From: Peptococcaceae bacterium UBA4068
Lineage (GTDB): Bacteria; Bacillota; Dehalobacteriia; UBA4068
Length of the DNA: 60,945 nt
Direction of reading: 5' to 3'
Assembly: GCA_002382665.1 (NCBI GenBank)
Contig: DFZA01000003.1
Span: 1-60,945, forward strand
This document shows positions 7,885-15,343 of this stretch, in pieces; the stretch's first letter is position 1; each line of letters opens with the position of its first letter. A model generated the notes under the pieces. That model saw only the letters and a program-made list of their open reading frames with translations. It made no database searches and had not been told where the DNA came from. The translations under genes were made by a program, and so were the position numbers.

Positions 7885-8043
7885 ATGTTTAATTTTGGCT
7901 CTGACAGCAGTTGTTGTGATAACAACCTTTGGGGTTGCCTGATCAACTTAATTATCCTCTTTGTAATTCTGGAATTTCTCTGCAATATTCTAACCTGCAA
8001 TAACGGGTTAACCTGCAATAACGGCATAGGCTGCGGCTGCTAA
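7885..8043 (+). CDS. Cys-rich membrane microprotein 2 (52 aa)
   Basis: A 52-residue protein with AGGAGAG upstream. It has an N-terminal CC, a hydrophobic helix of about 16 residues (L-I-N-L-I-I-L-F-V-I-L-E-F-L), and a tail with two copies of T-C-N-N-G and a final C-G-C. It resembles microprotein 3 in plan, so the two are probably paralogues. The function is unknown. Confidence 0.65.
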   Translation: MFNFGSDSSCCDNNLWGCLINLIILFVILEFLCNILTCNNGLTCNNGIGCGC

Positions 8044-8058
8044 AAAGGAGGATTCCCA

Positions 8059-8229
8059 ATGGCTTGTTTCAACAACAATAATAATAATTGTAATAATTGT
8101 AATTGCGATACCAGCGAATCCAGCTGCGGCGGCGGATTCAGTTGCATAATTAATTTAATAATAATTTTAATTGTACTCCAATTTTTAATGCAGATCATTT
8201 GCTGCAATAACGGAGATGACGGTTGCTAA
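8059..8229 (+). CDS. Cys-rich membrane microprotein 3 (56 aa)
   Basis: The 56-residue protein has AAAAGGAGG 8 bases before the ATG. It begins with an Asn run and C-N-N-C-N-C, followed by a Gly/Ser/Cys stretch, a hydrophobic helix (I-I-N-L-I-I-I-L-I-V-L-Q-F-L) and a C-C-N-N-G...G-C tail. The helix and tail match microprotein 2, which supports a family of small Cys-rich, membrane-inserting proteins made from one operon. No known family name. Confidence 0.65.
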   Translation: MACFNNNNNNCNNCNCDTSESSCGGGFSCIINLIIILIVLQFLMQIICCNNGDDGC

Positions 8230-8270
8230 TATCATGCAATCTCCTTTTGAAGCCCGATATTCGGGCAACT

Positions 8271-8298
8271 GGAGCCGGTAATACCGGCTCCTTTTTTT
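8271..8298 (+). terminator. Terminator of the microprotein operon
   Basis: GGAGCCGGTA/TACCGGCTCC stem followed by T7. A second hairpin GCCCGATATTCGGGC precedes it at 8252-8266. Confidence 0.9.
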
Positions 8299-8360
8299 GA
8301 CACACATTAACAACTGCCAGCATAAAATAAAGCAAACACTCCCGGGCCTTGAGGCACAAG

Positions 8361-9206
8361 ATGAAAAGTATGATTAACAATATGAATTTTTCTAACCTAA
8401 TGGGGGGTATGATGGGGGGCAAGGGAAACCCACTGGGAATGCTCTCTGGTTTAGGCTTAGGCAATTTAGGCGGCGGTGGTGGCGGGGGCATACTGTCCGC
8501 TTTAGGTGGCCTGGGCGGCCTAGGCGGCAATGGGAGCACTGGCGGCAACCCCTTGGGAATACTCTCTGCCTTAGGCGGCATGGGCGGCCTAGGCGGCATG
8601 GGCGGCCTAGGCGGCCTAGGCGGCCTAGGCGGCAATGGGAGCACTGGTGGGAACCCCTTAGGAATACTCTCTGCCTTAGGCGGCATGGGCGGCAATGGTG
8701 GCAACCCCTTGGGTATACTCTCTGCCTTAGGCGGCATGGGCGGCAATGGTGGGAACCCCTTGGGTATACTCTCTGCCTTAGGCGGCATGGGCGGCAATGG
8801 TAACAACCCATTGGATATGCTTTCCTCTTTGAATAATAATGGCGGCAATTTTGATATAGAAAGCTTGCTAAAGCAATTATCTACATTAAATAACACACCA
8901 AATAGCACCCCTAATCCTGATAATGAAAATATCCGCGACGCGGATTTTAAACCGGCAGATGAAGATAATAATCCGCCGCCGCCGCCTCCGCAAAATAATT
9001 CGGAAAACAATTCTCCCCCTATTTGGCAAACATTATCATCGCTGCTCGGTAATATACCTTCTTCGGCTCCTTCGCAATCTCCCCCGGCAAAAAATGTTAC
9101 AAATTCCTGTTGTTCTAATTGTACTATGTCTTGTCCACGCGCGGCCTTGCATTTACCTTCGTTTGATGAGGTAAAACGCAATTATGCCTCAATACGCCGT
9201 TATTAA
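8361..9206 (+). CDS. Gly-rich repeat protein with Pro and Cys tail
   Basis: The 281-residue protein starts at ATG 8361 with GAGG 6 bases upstream. Residues about 20-155 are built from repeats of N-P-L-G-I-L-S-A-L-G-G-M-G-G-N-G-G and shorter G-G-L units. Then come an Asn/acidic linker, a run of six Pro, a Ser/Pro region and a C-terminal C-C-x2-C-x3-C motif with a basic end. There is no signal peptide. It follows the Cys-rich microproteins and precedes a small basic protein, so a structural role (coat, exosporium or filament) is plausible. No homologous family is known to me. Confidence 0.7.
   Translation: MKSMINNMNFSNLMGGMMGGKGNPLGMLSGLGLGNLGGGGGGGILSALGGLGGLGGNGSTGGNPLGILSALGGMGGLGGMGGLGGLGGLGGNGSTGGNPLGILSALGGMGGNGGNPLGILSALGGMGGNGGNPLGILSALGGMGGNGNNPLDMLSSLNNNGGNFDIESLLKQLSTLNNTPNSTPNPDNENIRDADFKPADEDNNPPPPPPQNNSENNSPPIWQTLSSLLGNIPSSAPSQSPPAKNVTNSCCSNCTMSCPRAALHLPSFDEVKRNYASIRRY
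8536..8820 (+). repeat. Near-perfect tandem coding repeats of 51-bp type
   Basis: Units of about 51 bases, with core CCCTTGGGTATACTCTCTGC followed by CTTAGGCGGCATGGGCGGCA, occur at least four times with very few changes, mixed with GGCCTAGGC units of 9 bases. Nucleotide identity beyond what protein conservation needs points to recent expansion or gene conversion. Copy number may vary between strains. Confidence 0.8.
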
Positions 9207-9222
9207 TCAAAGGAGGATTATT

Positions 9223-9594
9223 ATGAATAAAAAACCAAACATTCCGCCTCCGCGAAATGCTGATGATTTAAAAAAAATGCTTCATGATTACGGCAGCATC
9301 TTGACTCCTCAAAACCGAAATTTGATTCAACAAATAATTAGCGAACTGGAAAACGGCAATACCAAAAGTGAAAAACTAAAACAAATTTCTTCTCAAATGC
9401 AAAAAAATGCTGAATCGACAAAATCGGAAATGGAAAAAACCAAAACAAAAGCCGCTCGCGCAAGCGGCCAAAAAAACAATATGAATAATGCCTCCCAAAG
9501 CGGTCAAAACAATAATATGAAAACCACCACTAAGAACATGAGCAATCAACGAATGCAGACAACAATACAAGGTAGCCGCAAAAAGCCTAAGTAA
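9223..9594 (+). CDS. Basic Asn/Gln/Lys-rich small protein
   Basis: A 123-residue protein; ATG 9223 has AAAGGAGG 8 bases upstream. Residues 1-70 contain short amphipathic helices (P-R-N-A-D-D-L-K-K-M-L), and residues 70-123 form a low-complexity tail rich in K, N, Q, S and T. It is cotranscribed with the Gly-rich gene (16-base gap). Its last 8 bases overlap the convergent murI gene. The head is reminiscent of small coat-associated proteins. No firm family. Confidence 0.6.
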   Translation: MNKKPNIPPPRNADDLKKMLHDYGSILTPQNRNLIQQIISELENGNTKSEKLKQISSQMQKNAESTKSEMEKTKTKAARASGQKNNMNNASQSGQNNNMKTTTKNMSNQRMQTTIQGSRKKPK

Positions 9595-10351
9595 TATTTA
9601 AATAATAGTCATAATAAAGCTGGCATTTGGCTGCAAATTGCTGCTCGTTACCATCAGTGGAAATATAAATAGTTTTACTCTCTCCCCCTGTTATGTTTGA
9701 ACTAATAAGCGTTCGCTCTAAGTGCTGACAAACGCCTATATTACCGTTAAAAATCTGCGCATGCGGGCATATCTTCTTCAGTATTGGCAAAACAAACACA
9801 TAATGTGTGCAACCAAGAACCAATGCCTGTGCGCTCTGACGATAAGGATTAAGAATTGTCAGTAGATACTCCCTGACCATTATGTTTTGAGGGTCTTCCT
9901 CAATTATTTCCATCAACCCCGGGCAAGGTAGCAATACTACCTCTCGGGCACTTGCAGTTGCAGCTAATAAAGCCTGGAATTTTTGCTCTCTTAGAGTTAA
10001 TTCTGTTCCAAGTACGACTATCTGTCCGGCGGTTTGTTCTACTGCCGGTTTTAAGGCTGGCTCCATGCCTAAAATCGGGAATGCCATATCCTGACGTATT
10101 TGATCCACAGCGGCCGCGGTAGCTGTATTACAAGCTAACAATATCGCCTTAAGCAGGTATCTATCAGCCAATAATTCGATATTTTGCTTTAACAACAACG
10201 TAACTTCCTCTGTCGTTTTGCTGCCATATGGTGCATTTAAGACATCGCCAAAATAGATAAAGTTTTCCCAAGGAAGCAATCTCCGTGCATCCGCCAATAC
10301 GGAAACACCGCCGATTCCGGAATCAATAAACGCAGTATAGCTGCTACTCAT
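9587..10351 (-). CDS. murI: Glutamate racemase
   Basis: The 254-residue protein converts L- to D-glutamate for peptidoglycan. It has the N-terminal D-S-G-I-G-G substrate motif, the first catalytic Cys in A-C-N-T-A-T-A (about residue 74), and the second in G-C-T-H-Y (about 185), all in family spacing. Length is normal (about 250-285). Its start overlaps the recF stop by 8 bases, so it is the last gene of the dnaA-side operon. This neighbour is unusual: in many Bacillota gyrB follows recF. Confidence 0.92.
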   Translation of the reverse strand: MSSSYTAFIDSGIGGVSVLADARRLLPWENFIYFGDVLNAPYGSKTTEEVTLLLKQNIELLADRYLLKAILLACNTATAAAVDQIRQDMAFPILGMEPALKPAVEQTAGQIVVLGTELTLREQKFQALLAATASAREVVLLPCPGLMEIIEEDPQNIMVREYLLTILNPYRQSAQALVLGCTHYVFVLPILKKICPHAQIFNGNIGVCQHLERTLISSNITGGESKTIYISTDGNEQQFAAKCQLYYDYYLNIT

Positions 10352-11456
10352 TATTTACCCTCCCTTGAGATAGCTGCCCATTATTTACAATCAACCTTTG
10401 ACCGCGACGCAAATCAAAGCTGATATCAGTGTCAGTTATAAAAGTTTGGATATTATTGTCCAATAACTGCAATAAGCGTGCTTGTCTCCTTTGATCTAAT
10501 TCGCTCAAAACATCGTCAAGTAATAAAACCGGATATTCTCCTTTTTGCTGATATGATAATTCCAGCTCAGCAAATTTTAACGATAATGCCAATGTCCGCT
10601 GTTGCCCTTGCGAAGCATAGCAGCGCGCAACCTCCCCATTAATATAAAAATCAATATCATCACGGTGCGGACCGCATAAACTGACCCCTCTTTGTTTTTC
10701 AATAACCAATAAACGCTGCAACAATTGTTCAAATGATAATTTGATATCTTTATCGTTAATATCCTGTGCTAAAAAACTTTTATATTCAACGGTTAATTGC
10801 TCGCCACCGCTTAAATCCTCATAGTATTTTGTAGCTAGCGGAATAATTATACTAAGAAATCTTTGCCTTTGGGCAATTATTTGCGATCCGGCATCAACCA
10901 ACTGCTGATTCCAAACAGCAAGCGTTTCATTATTGCCATTTCCATAAGAAAAATCTTTCAAACAACTGTTGCGCTGGCGCAATATTTGATTATAGCGGAT
11001 CAATAGACTGCAATATTCAGGATATAGCTGAGACATCTGCATATCAAGAAACCGCCGTCTTAATGACGGCGCTCCCTTAATAATTAATAAATCTTCCGGT
11101 GCAAATATAACGGTATGCAACAATCCTACTACAGAGCTGATTTTTGTTTGCACAACACCATTTATTTTCCACTTGCGCTGTTTATCATTTGACCAAGCGG
11201 CAGTAATCGTCAGCGGCGGTAATTGTTGCCGAATAATCTTTCCTTCAAGAAAAAAACAATCGCAGCCGTACCTAAGCATTTTTTCACTTGTCGCTCCCCG
11301 AAAAGAAGTAGCTAAGCTAAGATAAGAAATCGCTTCTAAAAGATTTGATTTTCCCTGTGCATTTAAACCACAAATAATATTGATTTGATCATCCCAGTCA
11401 ATTTGCTGATATTGGTAATTGCGAAAATTTTCTATGATCAAATGCTTAATCTTCAC
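10344..11456 (-). CDS. recF: DNA replication and repair protein RecF
   Basis: A 370-residue ABC-type ATPase that loads RecA at gaps with RecO and RecR. N-terminal L-x-L-x-N-F-R-N-Y and Walker A G-L-N-A-Q-G-K-S-N are present, as are the RecF-typical S-Q-G-Q-Q-R-T signature and L-L-D-D-V-L-S-E-L-D Walker B. I chose the GTG at 11456 because GAAGGAG lies 8 bases upstream; the open frame extends 31 codons further without a site and into dnaN. It lies 28 bases after dnaN. Confidence 0.94.
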   Translation of the reverse strand: MKIKHLIIENFRNYQYQQIDWDDQINIICGLNAQGKSNLLEAISYLSLATSFRGATSEKMLRYGCDCFFLEGKIIRQQLPPLTITAAWSNDKQRKWKINGVVQTKISSVVGLLHTVIFAPEDLLIIKGAPSLRRRFLDMQMSQLYPEYCSLLIRYNQILRQRNSCLKDFSYGNGNNETLAVWNQQLVDAGSQIIAQRQRFLSIIIPLATKYYEDLSGGEQLTVEYKSFLAQDINDKDIKLSFEQLLQRLLVIEKQRGVSLCGPHRDDIDFYINGEVARCYASQGQQRTLALSLKFAELELSYQQKGEYPVLLLDDVLSELDQRRQARLLQLLDNNIQTFITDTDISFDLRRGQRLIVNNGQLSQGRVNNE

Positions 11457-11484
11457 AAAATAGCTCCTTCTACAGATAATTGAA

Positions 11485-12627
11485 TTAATTACTAACACGC
11501 ATCGGTAAAACCAAATAAATATAACTGCTATTATCTCTGCTTTGACCATCAGGAATAATGACGCCAGGGGTTGTTGGGCCAGTAAGATGAAAAGCTATTT
11601 GTTCATCATCTATAATTTTCAACGCATCCAATAAATACCGGGCATTATAACTAGCGGTAATGTTTTCGCCTTCTTTAGTTATTGGTACTTCCACATGTAT
11701 ATCACCAGTATCATGACCATCGGCTGATAATATCAACTGATCATCCTGCCATTTAAGTTTAACAATATTTGTTTTGCCGCGAGCACTGTCACGAGTAATT
11801 AATATTGCCATTTCCAGTGCCATAATCAGCTTTTGTTTGCTGTCTTTATTTAAAACCGAATAACTACAATATAAAGCATCTGCAGGTAATACTTGCTGAT
11901 AATCAGGATACTGTCCGGAAATTACTCTTGATGCAAAAGTAATATTATTTAAAGTAAAATATACTTCATTATTATTAGCGATTAATTTAATTATATCTTC
12001 GTCATTATTGGTAAGAGAAGCAATTTCTTTCATTGTTCTACAAGGTAAGATCAAAGATACTTCACCTTTTCCCTGCCATCCACCTTTACCAATAGCCAAA
12101 CGATGAGTATCTGTTGCTACCATAGTTATGTTATTATTTGATAATTTTATAAGCATACCTGTGAACATTGGCCTAATTTCATCTGTAGCAACAGCAATAC
12201 TGACCTGTCTAACTAAACGTTTAAAAACGCCGGCCGGAATAACCCCCTCAACATTGCCATTTATTATCGGTAACATTGGAAATTCATCTACGTCCAAACA
12301 TTTTATTGAAGATTCGTTTTTCTCTGATTCGGCTTTGATAATCAGTTTTTCTTTATTACTTTCTAATTCGATATTACCATTAGGTAATAAAGCAATCATA
12401 TTGCTAAACAATTTTCCCTGAACAACTGTTTGACCTTCTTCAATAACGTCAGCACTAACGCTACATTCCATTGCCAAATCTAAATCTGTAGCTTTTAGTG
12501 ATAAAGTATTATTATGAGCATCAAGTAAAATACCACTTAATATTGGTAATGTATTTTTATTGCTGACAGCTCTGACAACTACTTGTACTGCATAAAACAA
12601 ATCGTTTTTTTCAATATTAATTTTCAT
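11485..12627 (-). CDS. dnaN: DNA polymerase III beta subunit (sliding clamp)
   Basis: The 380-residue protein has the three repeated clamp domains (about 1-125, 130-250, 255-380), beginning M-K-I-N-I-E-K and ending with the conserved P-M-R clamp C-terminus. It tethers polymerase to DNA. AAAGGAA precedes the ATG. A 350-base spacer separates it from dnaA and holds the dnaA terminator and DnaA boxes, so it may have its own DnaA-sensitive promoter. Confidence 0.96.
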   Translation of the reverse strand: MKINIEKNDLFYAVQVVVRAVSNKNTLPILSGILLDAHNNTLSLKATDLDLAMECSVSADVIEEGQTVVQGKLFSNMIALLPNGNIELESNKEKLIIKAESEKNESSIKCLDVDEFPMLPIINGNVEGVIPAGVFKRLVRQVSIAVATDEIRPMFTGMLIKLSNNNITMVATDTHRLAIGKGGWQGKGEVSLILPCRTMKEIASLTNNDEDIIKLIANNNEVYFTLNNITFASRVISGQYPDYQQVLPADALYCSYSVLNKDSKQKLIMALEMAILITRDSARGKTNIVKLKWQDDQLILSADGHDTGDIHVEVPITKEGENITASYNARYLLDALKIIDDEQIAFHLTGPTTPGVIIPDGQSRDNSSYIYLVLPMRVSN

Positions 12628-12944
12628 TTATATAATTCCTTTCTCGATATTAGTTGTTATGTTTATATATTTTAATAATAGTAATAAGCATGTTAATTAT
12701 GTGGATAAATTCATGATTGTTTATTAATAGTGGCGTTAGTGAGTTTTTTATTAATTAATTAAAAATAAGCTTATGCACACTCAAGCAAAAAAAAAACTAA
12801 AAAAATTTTGTTATTAACAAAACCTCACAACTAATAAACATAAAGTTATCATCATTTGTTAAAAAAAGTGTTGAAAAAAGTAAAATTTTAAAAAAATTAG
12901 AAGTACAAATATAATTATACTATAGAACAAATTAGAATGTCTAT
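12628..12944. promoter_or_regulatory. dnaA-dnaN spacer with DnaA boxes
   Basis: This 317-base AT-rich stretch has no gene. It contains a perfect DnaA box on the minus strand (TGTGGATAA at 12700-12708) and TTATGCACA at 12771-12779, plus poly-A and poly-T tracts suggestive of an unwinding element. In Bacillus the origin is bipartite with boxes on both sides of dnaA; the same layout appears here. Promoters for dnaN must lie here. Confidence 0.7.
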
Positions 12945-12980
12945 AAAATTAAGAGAGTGTTTGAACACTCTCTTAATTTT
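12945..12980. terminator. dnaA terminator
   Basis: A perfect 16-bp stem (AAAATTAAGAGAGTGT with its complement) and a TTGA loop. It overlaps the end of dnaA. Confidence 0.8.
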
Positions 12981-14289
12981 ATTTTCCCAATAATCTTTTT
13001 TCTATTTGATTAATTGCTAAATTTAATTGTGGGTCGCTATTTTTTTCTAATGTATCGGAAATTTTATCACAGGCATGTATTACTGTTGTGTGATCCCTTC
13101 CGCCAAAATTTAATCCTATTTGCGGTTGTGTTGCACCAATCATTTTTCTACACAAATACATAGCAATCTGACGGGGATAAACAATATTACGATCTCTTTT
13201 TTGACTTTTCAATGATTCAACACTGATTTGGTAAAAGTTTGCAACCTCTTGTTGAATAATTGAAATAGTTAATTTGGGAGGAGCATCATCAGGTAATAAC
13301 CCATGTAAAGCTTCTGTTGCTTGCTCCATATCAATGACATCAAGATGATTAAGTGTAGCAAAATATACAATTTTATTTAATGCGCCTTCCAATTCTCGAA
13401 TATTTGATTGAATTTTATCGGCAATAAAAAAAATTACTTCATTGGATATAACGATTTTTTCGTGTAATACTTTTCTTTTTAATATGGCACAACGGGTTTC
13501 AAAATCCGGTGGCTGAATATCGGTAATCAAACCTCCCTCAAAACGGCTGCAAAGCCGCTCTTCGAGACCTTCTATTTTTTTAGGAGGTCTATCGGAAGAA
13601 ATAACTACTTGTTTGCCTGCTTCGTGCAGAGCATTAAAAGTATGGAAAAATTCTTCTTGAGTGCCTATTTTGCCGGTCAAAAATTGAATATCATCAATTA
13701 ATAGTATGTCAGTACTACGATAACGGTTTTTAAAAGCATGTGCTTTGCCGCTATGTACTAATGTAATAAATTCATTAGTAAACGTTTCGGTAGAAACATA
13801 AACGATTTTTTTACGTGTCGTTTTTTCTAAAATACATTGACCGATGGCATGCATTAAATGGGTTTTCCCCAACCCGCTACCGCCATAGATAAATAATGGA
13901 TTATAAGTTCGAGAAGGACGTTCAGCAACAGCCATTGCTGCAGCATGGGCAAAACGATTAGAATTGCCCACGACAAAGGAATTAAAAGTATAACGAGGAT
14001 TAAAAATACTTGTCTGTACTGACCGAGTTTCATTTTCTAAGGGATTATTGCCGTTGTCAATTATAAACCTTACCTCCAAATCTTCATTGGCAACAATTCT
14101 TAGGCTATTTTTAATAATTTGTGAAAAAGCTTGATCCATATACATCTGTGCATATTCGTCAGATACTGTTATATATACAGTGTTTTGTTTTCTCTCCACA
14201 TTATTAATTTTAGCGAACCATTTTTCAAAACTGGTTTGTTTAATATCGGTTTTGATAATATCAAGTACTCGTGGCCAAATTTTTTCCAA
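12979..14289 (-). CDS. dnaA: Chromosomal replication initiator DnaA
   Basis: A 436-residue protein with domain I (1-75), a very short linker domain II, AAA+ domain III with Walker A G-G-S-G-L-G-K-T (136-143) and Walker B L-L-I-D-D-I, and domain IV with the signature G-G-R-D-H-T-T-V-I-H-A that binds TTATNCACA boxes. It starts with TTG, preceded by AGGGGGG at about 10 bases; the rare start fits tight control of DnaA level. The promoter region overlaps oriC boxes, so autoregulation is likely. Confidence 0.97.
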   Translation of the reverse strand: MEKIWPRVLDIIKTDIKQTSFEKWFAKINNVERKQNTVYITVSDEYAQMYMDQAFSQIIKNSLRIVANEDLEVRFIIDNGNNPLENETRSVQTSIFNPRYTFNSFVVGNSNRFAHAAAMAVAERPSRTYNPLFIYGGSGLGKTHLMHAIGQCILEKTTRKKIVYVSTETFTNEFITLVHSGKAHAFKNRYRSTDILLIDDIQFLTGKIGTQEEFFHTFNALHEAGKQVVISSDRPPKKIEGLEERLCSRFEGGLITDIQPPDFETRCAILKRKVLHEKIVISNEVIFFIADKIQSNIRELEGALNKIVYFATLNHLDVIDMEQATEALHGLLPDDAPPKLTISIIQQEVANFYQISVESLKSQKRDRNIVYPRQIAMYLCRKMIGATQPQIGLNFGGRDHTTVIHACDKISDTLEKNSDPQLNLAINQIEKRLLGK

Positions 14290-14500
14290 TTTTATTTATC
14301 CCCCCTAAAGATTAAAGATTGCAAAATATTATTTTTTTAAAGTGCAGTATTGCAAAAGATATAAATGATGACAAAAACGTGGATAAGTGCCATATATAAA
14401 ATTAATATTTGTATGATAGCAGAGTTTATCCACAATATCAATAAAAAATGGGTCGAACATAGTCATATCACTAAGTTAATCCACAACATCACCAATGATA
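14290..14500. other. oriC: oriC region between dnaA and rpmH
   Basis: The gene-free AT-rich spacer holds DnaA boxes: CGTGGATAA at 14378-14386 (minus TTATCCACG), perfect TTATCCACA at 14426-14434, and TAATCCACA at 14477-14485 (one mismatch). Genes diverge from it on both sides, with most genes codirectional with the expected forks. On the minus strand TTGTCA/AATACT with a 17-base spacer offers a dnaA promoter that starts within the box cluster. Confidence 0.85.
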
Positions 14501-14501
14501 T

Positions 14502-14530
14502 TTGACAAGAGATTAAAGATGATATATAAT
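14502..14530 (+). promoter_or_regulatory. rpmH promoter
   Basis: Perfect TTGACA, 17-base spacer, perfect TATAAT. This is the strongest sigma-A-type promoter seen in the window and drives rpmH and probably rnpA-yidD-yidC. Confidence 0.9.
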
Positions 14531-14612
14531 TCATCTATTGTATATCTCAATCACTAATATAATGGATTTGGAGATATGATAAATACCGGTTCTTATTAAT
14601 TAGGAGGAAATT

Positions 14613-14750
14613 ATGACCAAGCGTACCTATCAACCAAAAAATAGAGTTCATAAAAGAGTACATGGATTTCTTGCCAGAATGAGCGACAAGGATGGTCGTA
14701 ATGTTTTACGTCGTCGTCGTGCAAAGGGTAGAAAAGTACTGTCTGCCTGA
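14613..14750 (+). CDS. rpmH: Ribosomal protein L34
   Basis: The 45-residue product begins M-T-K-R-T-Y-Q-P-K and ends R-R-R-R-A-K-G-R-K-V-L-S-A, the hallmark L34 sequence. TAGGAGG lies 7 bases upstream. It is the first gene right of oriC and is followed by rnpA after 13 bases. Confidence 0.97.
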   Translation: MTKRTYQPKNRVHKRVHGFLARMSDKDGRNVLRRRRAKGRKVLSA

Positions 14751-14763
14751 TATTTGTCGATAT

Positions 14764-15096
14764 ATGCTTGCCAAACAGTATCGTCTTAGAGAAAAGAAGG
14801 ATTTTCGTTATGTATATCAAAGGGGCAAGTGTTATGCTTACCCCTTATTTGTCTTATATCAGCGCGTTAATCAAAAAAATAGTTGCAGAATTGGCTTTTC
14901 TATTTCCAAAAAAGTAGGGGGCGCAGTTATTCGCAACAGGTTAAAAAGAATGTTTCGCGAAGCCGCCCGCCAGCAAATTAATCAATTTGTTGTTGGTTAT
15001 GATTATGTTTTTATTATCCGCAAACAAGCAATCGGGGCAAATTATAAGATAATTTGTAATCAAATGTCTAAGGCTATAAGCAGGGATATGGGATAA
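14764..15096 (+). CDS. rnpA: Ribonuclease P protein component
   Basis: A 110-residue basic protein. The RNR box (R-x-K-R-x-x-R-E within N-R-L-K-R-M-F-R-E-A) is present, as is the N-terminal Y-R-L-R-E-K-K-D-F segment. It binds RNase P RNA and helps mature tRNA 5' ends. No clear ribosome binding site precedes the ATG at 14764; coupling to rpmH, 13 bases upstream, is likely, as in other bacteria. Confidence 0.93.
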   Translation: MLAKQYRLREKKDFRYVYQRGKCYAYPLFVLYQRVNQKNSCRIGFSISKKVGGAVIRNRLKRMFREAARQQINQFVVGYDYVFIIRKQAIGANYKIICNQMSKAISRDMG

Positions 15097-15098
15097 AT

Positions 15099-15308
15099 AT
15101 GTCAAAAATATTAATAGTTTTCATCCATTTCTATCAGAAGTTTATTTCTCCGTCATTGGGGCCTCATTGCCGTTATTTACCTACTTGTTCCGAATATGCG
15201 ATCGAGGCAATTAGGCGATACGGAGCTGTATATGGTGGTTGGTTAGCTATCAAAAGGATTTGTCGTTGTCATCCATTCCATGAGGGCGGATATGATCCGG
15301 TACCTTAA
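15099..15308 (+). CDS. yidD: Membrane protein insertion efficiency factor YidD
   Basis: The 69-residue protein shows the family pattern F-Y-Q-x-F-I-S-P, C-R-Y-x-P-T-C-S-x-Y, and C-H-P-F-x-x-G-G-x-D-P-V-P. It helps YidC insert membrane proteins. Its ATG is 3 bases after the rnpA stop. Confidence 0.95.
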   Translation: MSKILIVFIHFYQKFISPSLGPHCRYLPTCSEYAIEAIRRYGAVYGGWLAIKRICRCHPFHEGGYDPVP

Positions 15309-15321
15309 AATATTTTAGGAG

Positions 15322-15343
15322 GTGAAACCGCATAAGCGGTCAT
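15322..15343 (+). promoter_or_regulatory. Hairpin between ribosome binding site and yidC start
   Basis: AGGAGGTG (15317-15324) is 19 bases from the yidC ATG at 15344, too far for normal initiation. The hairpin ACCGC-ATAA-GCGGT (15327-15340) fills the gap and would bring the site to about 5 bases when folded. The same site also serves a GTG at 15322, which would encode a 16-codon peptide ending out of frame inside yidC. Either device could adjust YidC synthesis. Confidence 0.5.

Noticed and set aside
8536..8820. Repeated short units that could resemble a CRISPR array
   Set aside because: Units are contiguous, lack spacers and keep a coding frame of 17 residues; they are protein repeats.
8195..9181. 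Long open frame on the minus strand opposite the Gly-rich gene, rich in Pro
   Set aside because: It is the antisense of a Gly-rich repeat (GGN codons read as CCN) with no ribosome binding site or typical start; the plus-strand gene has both.
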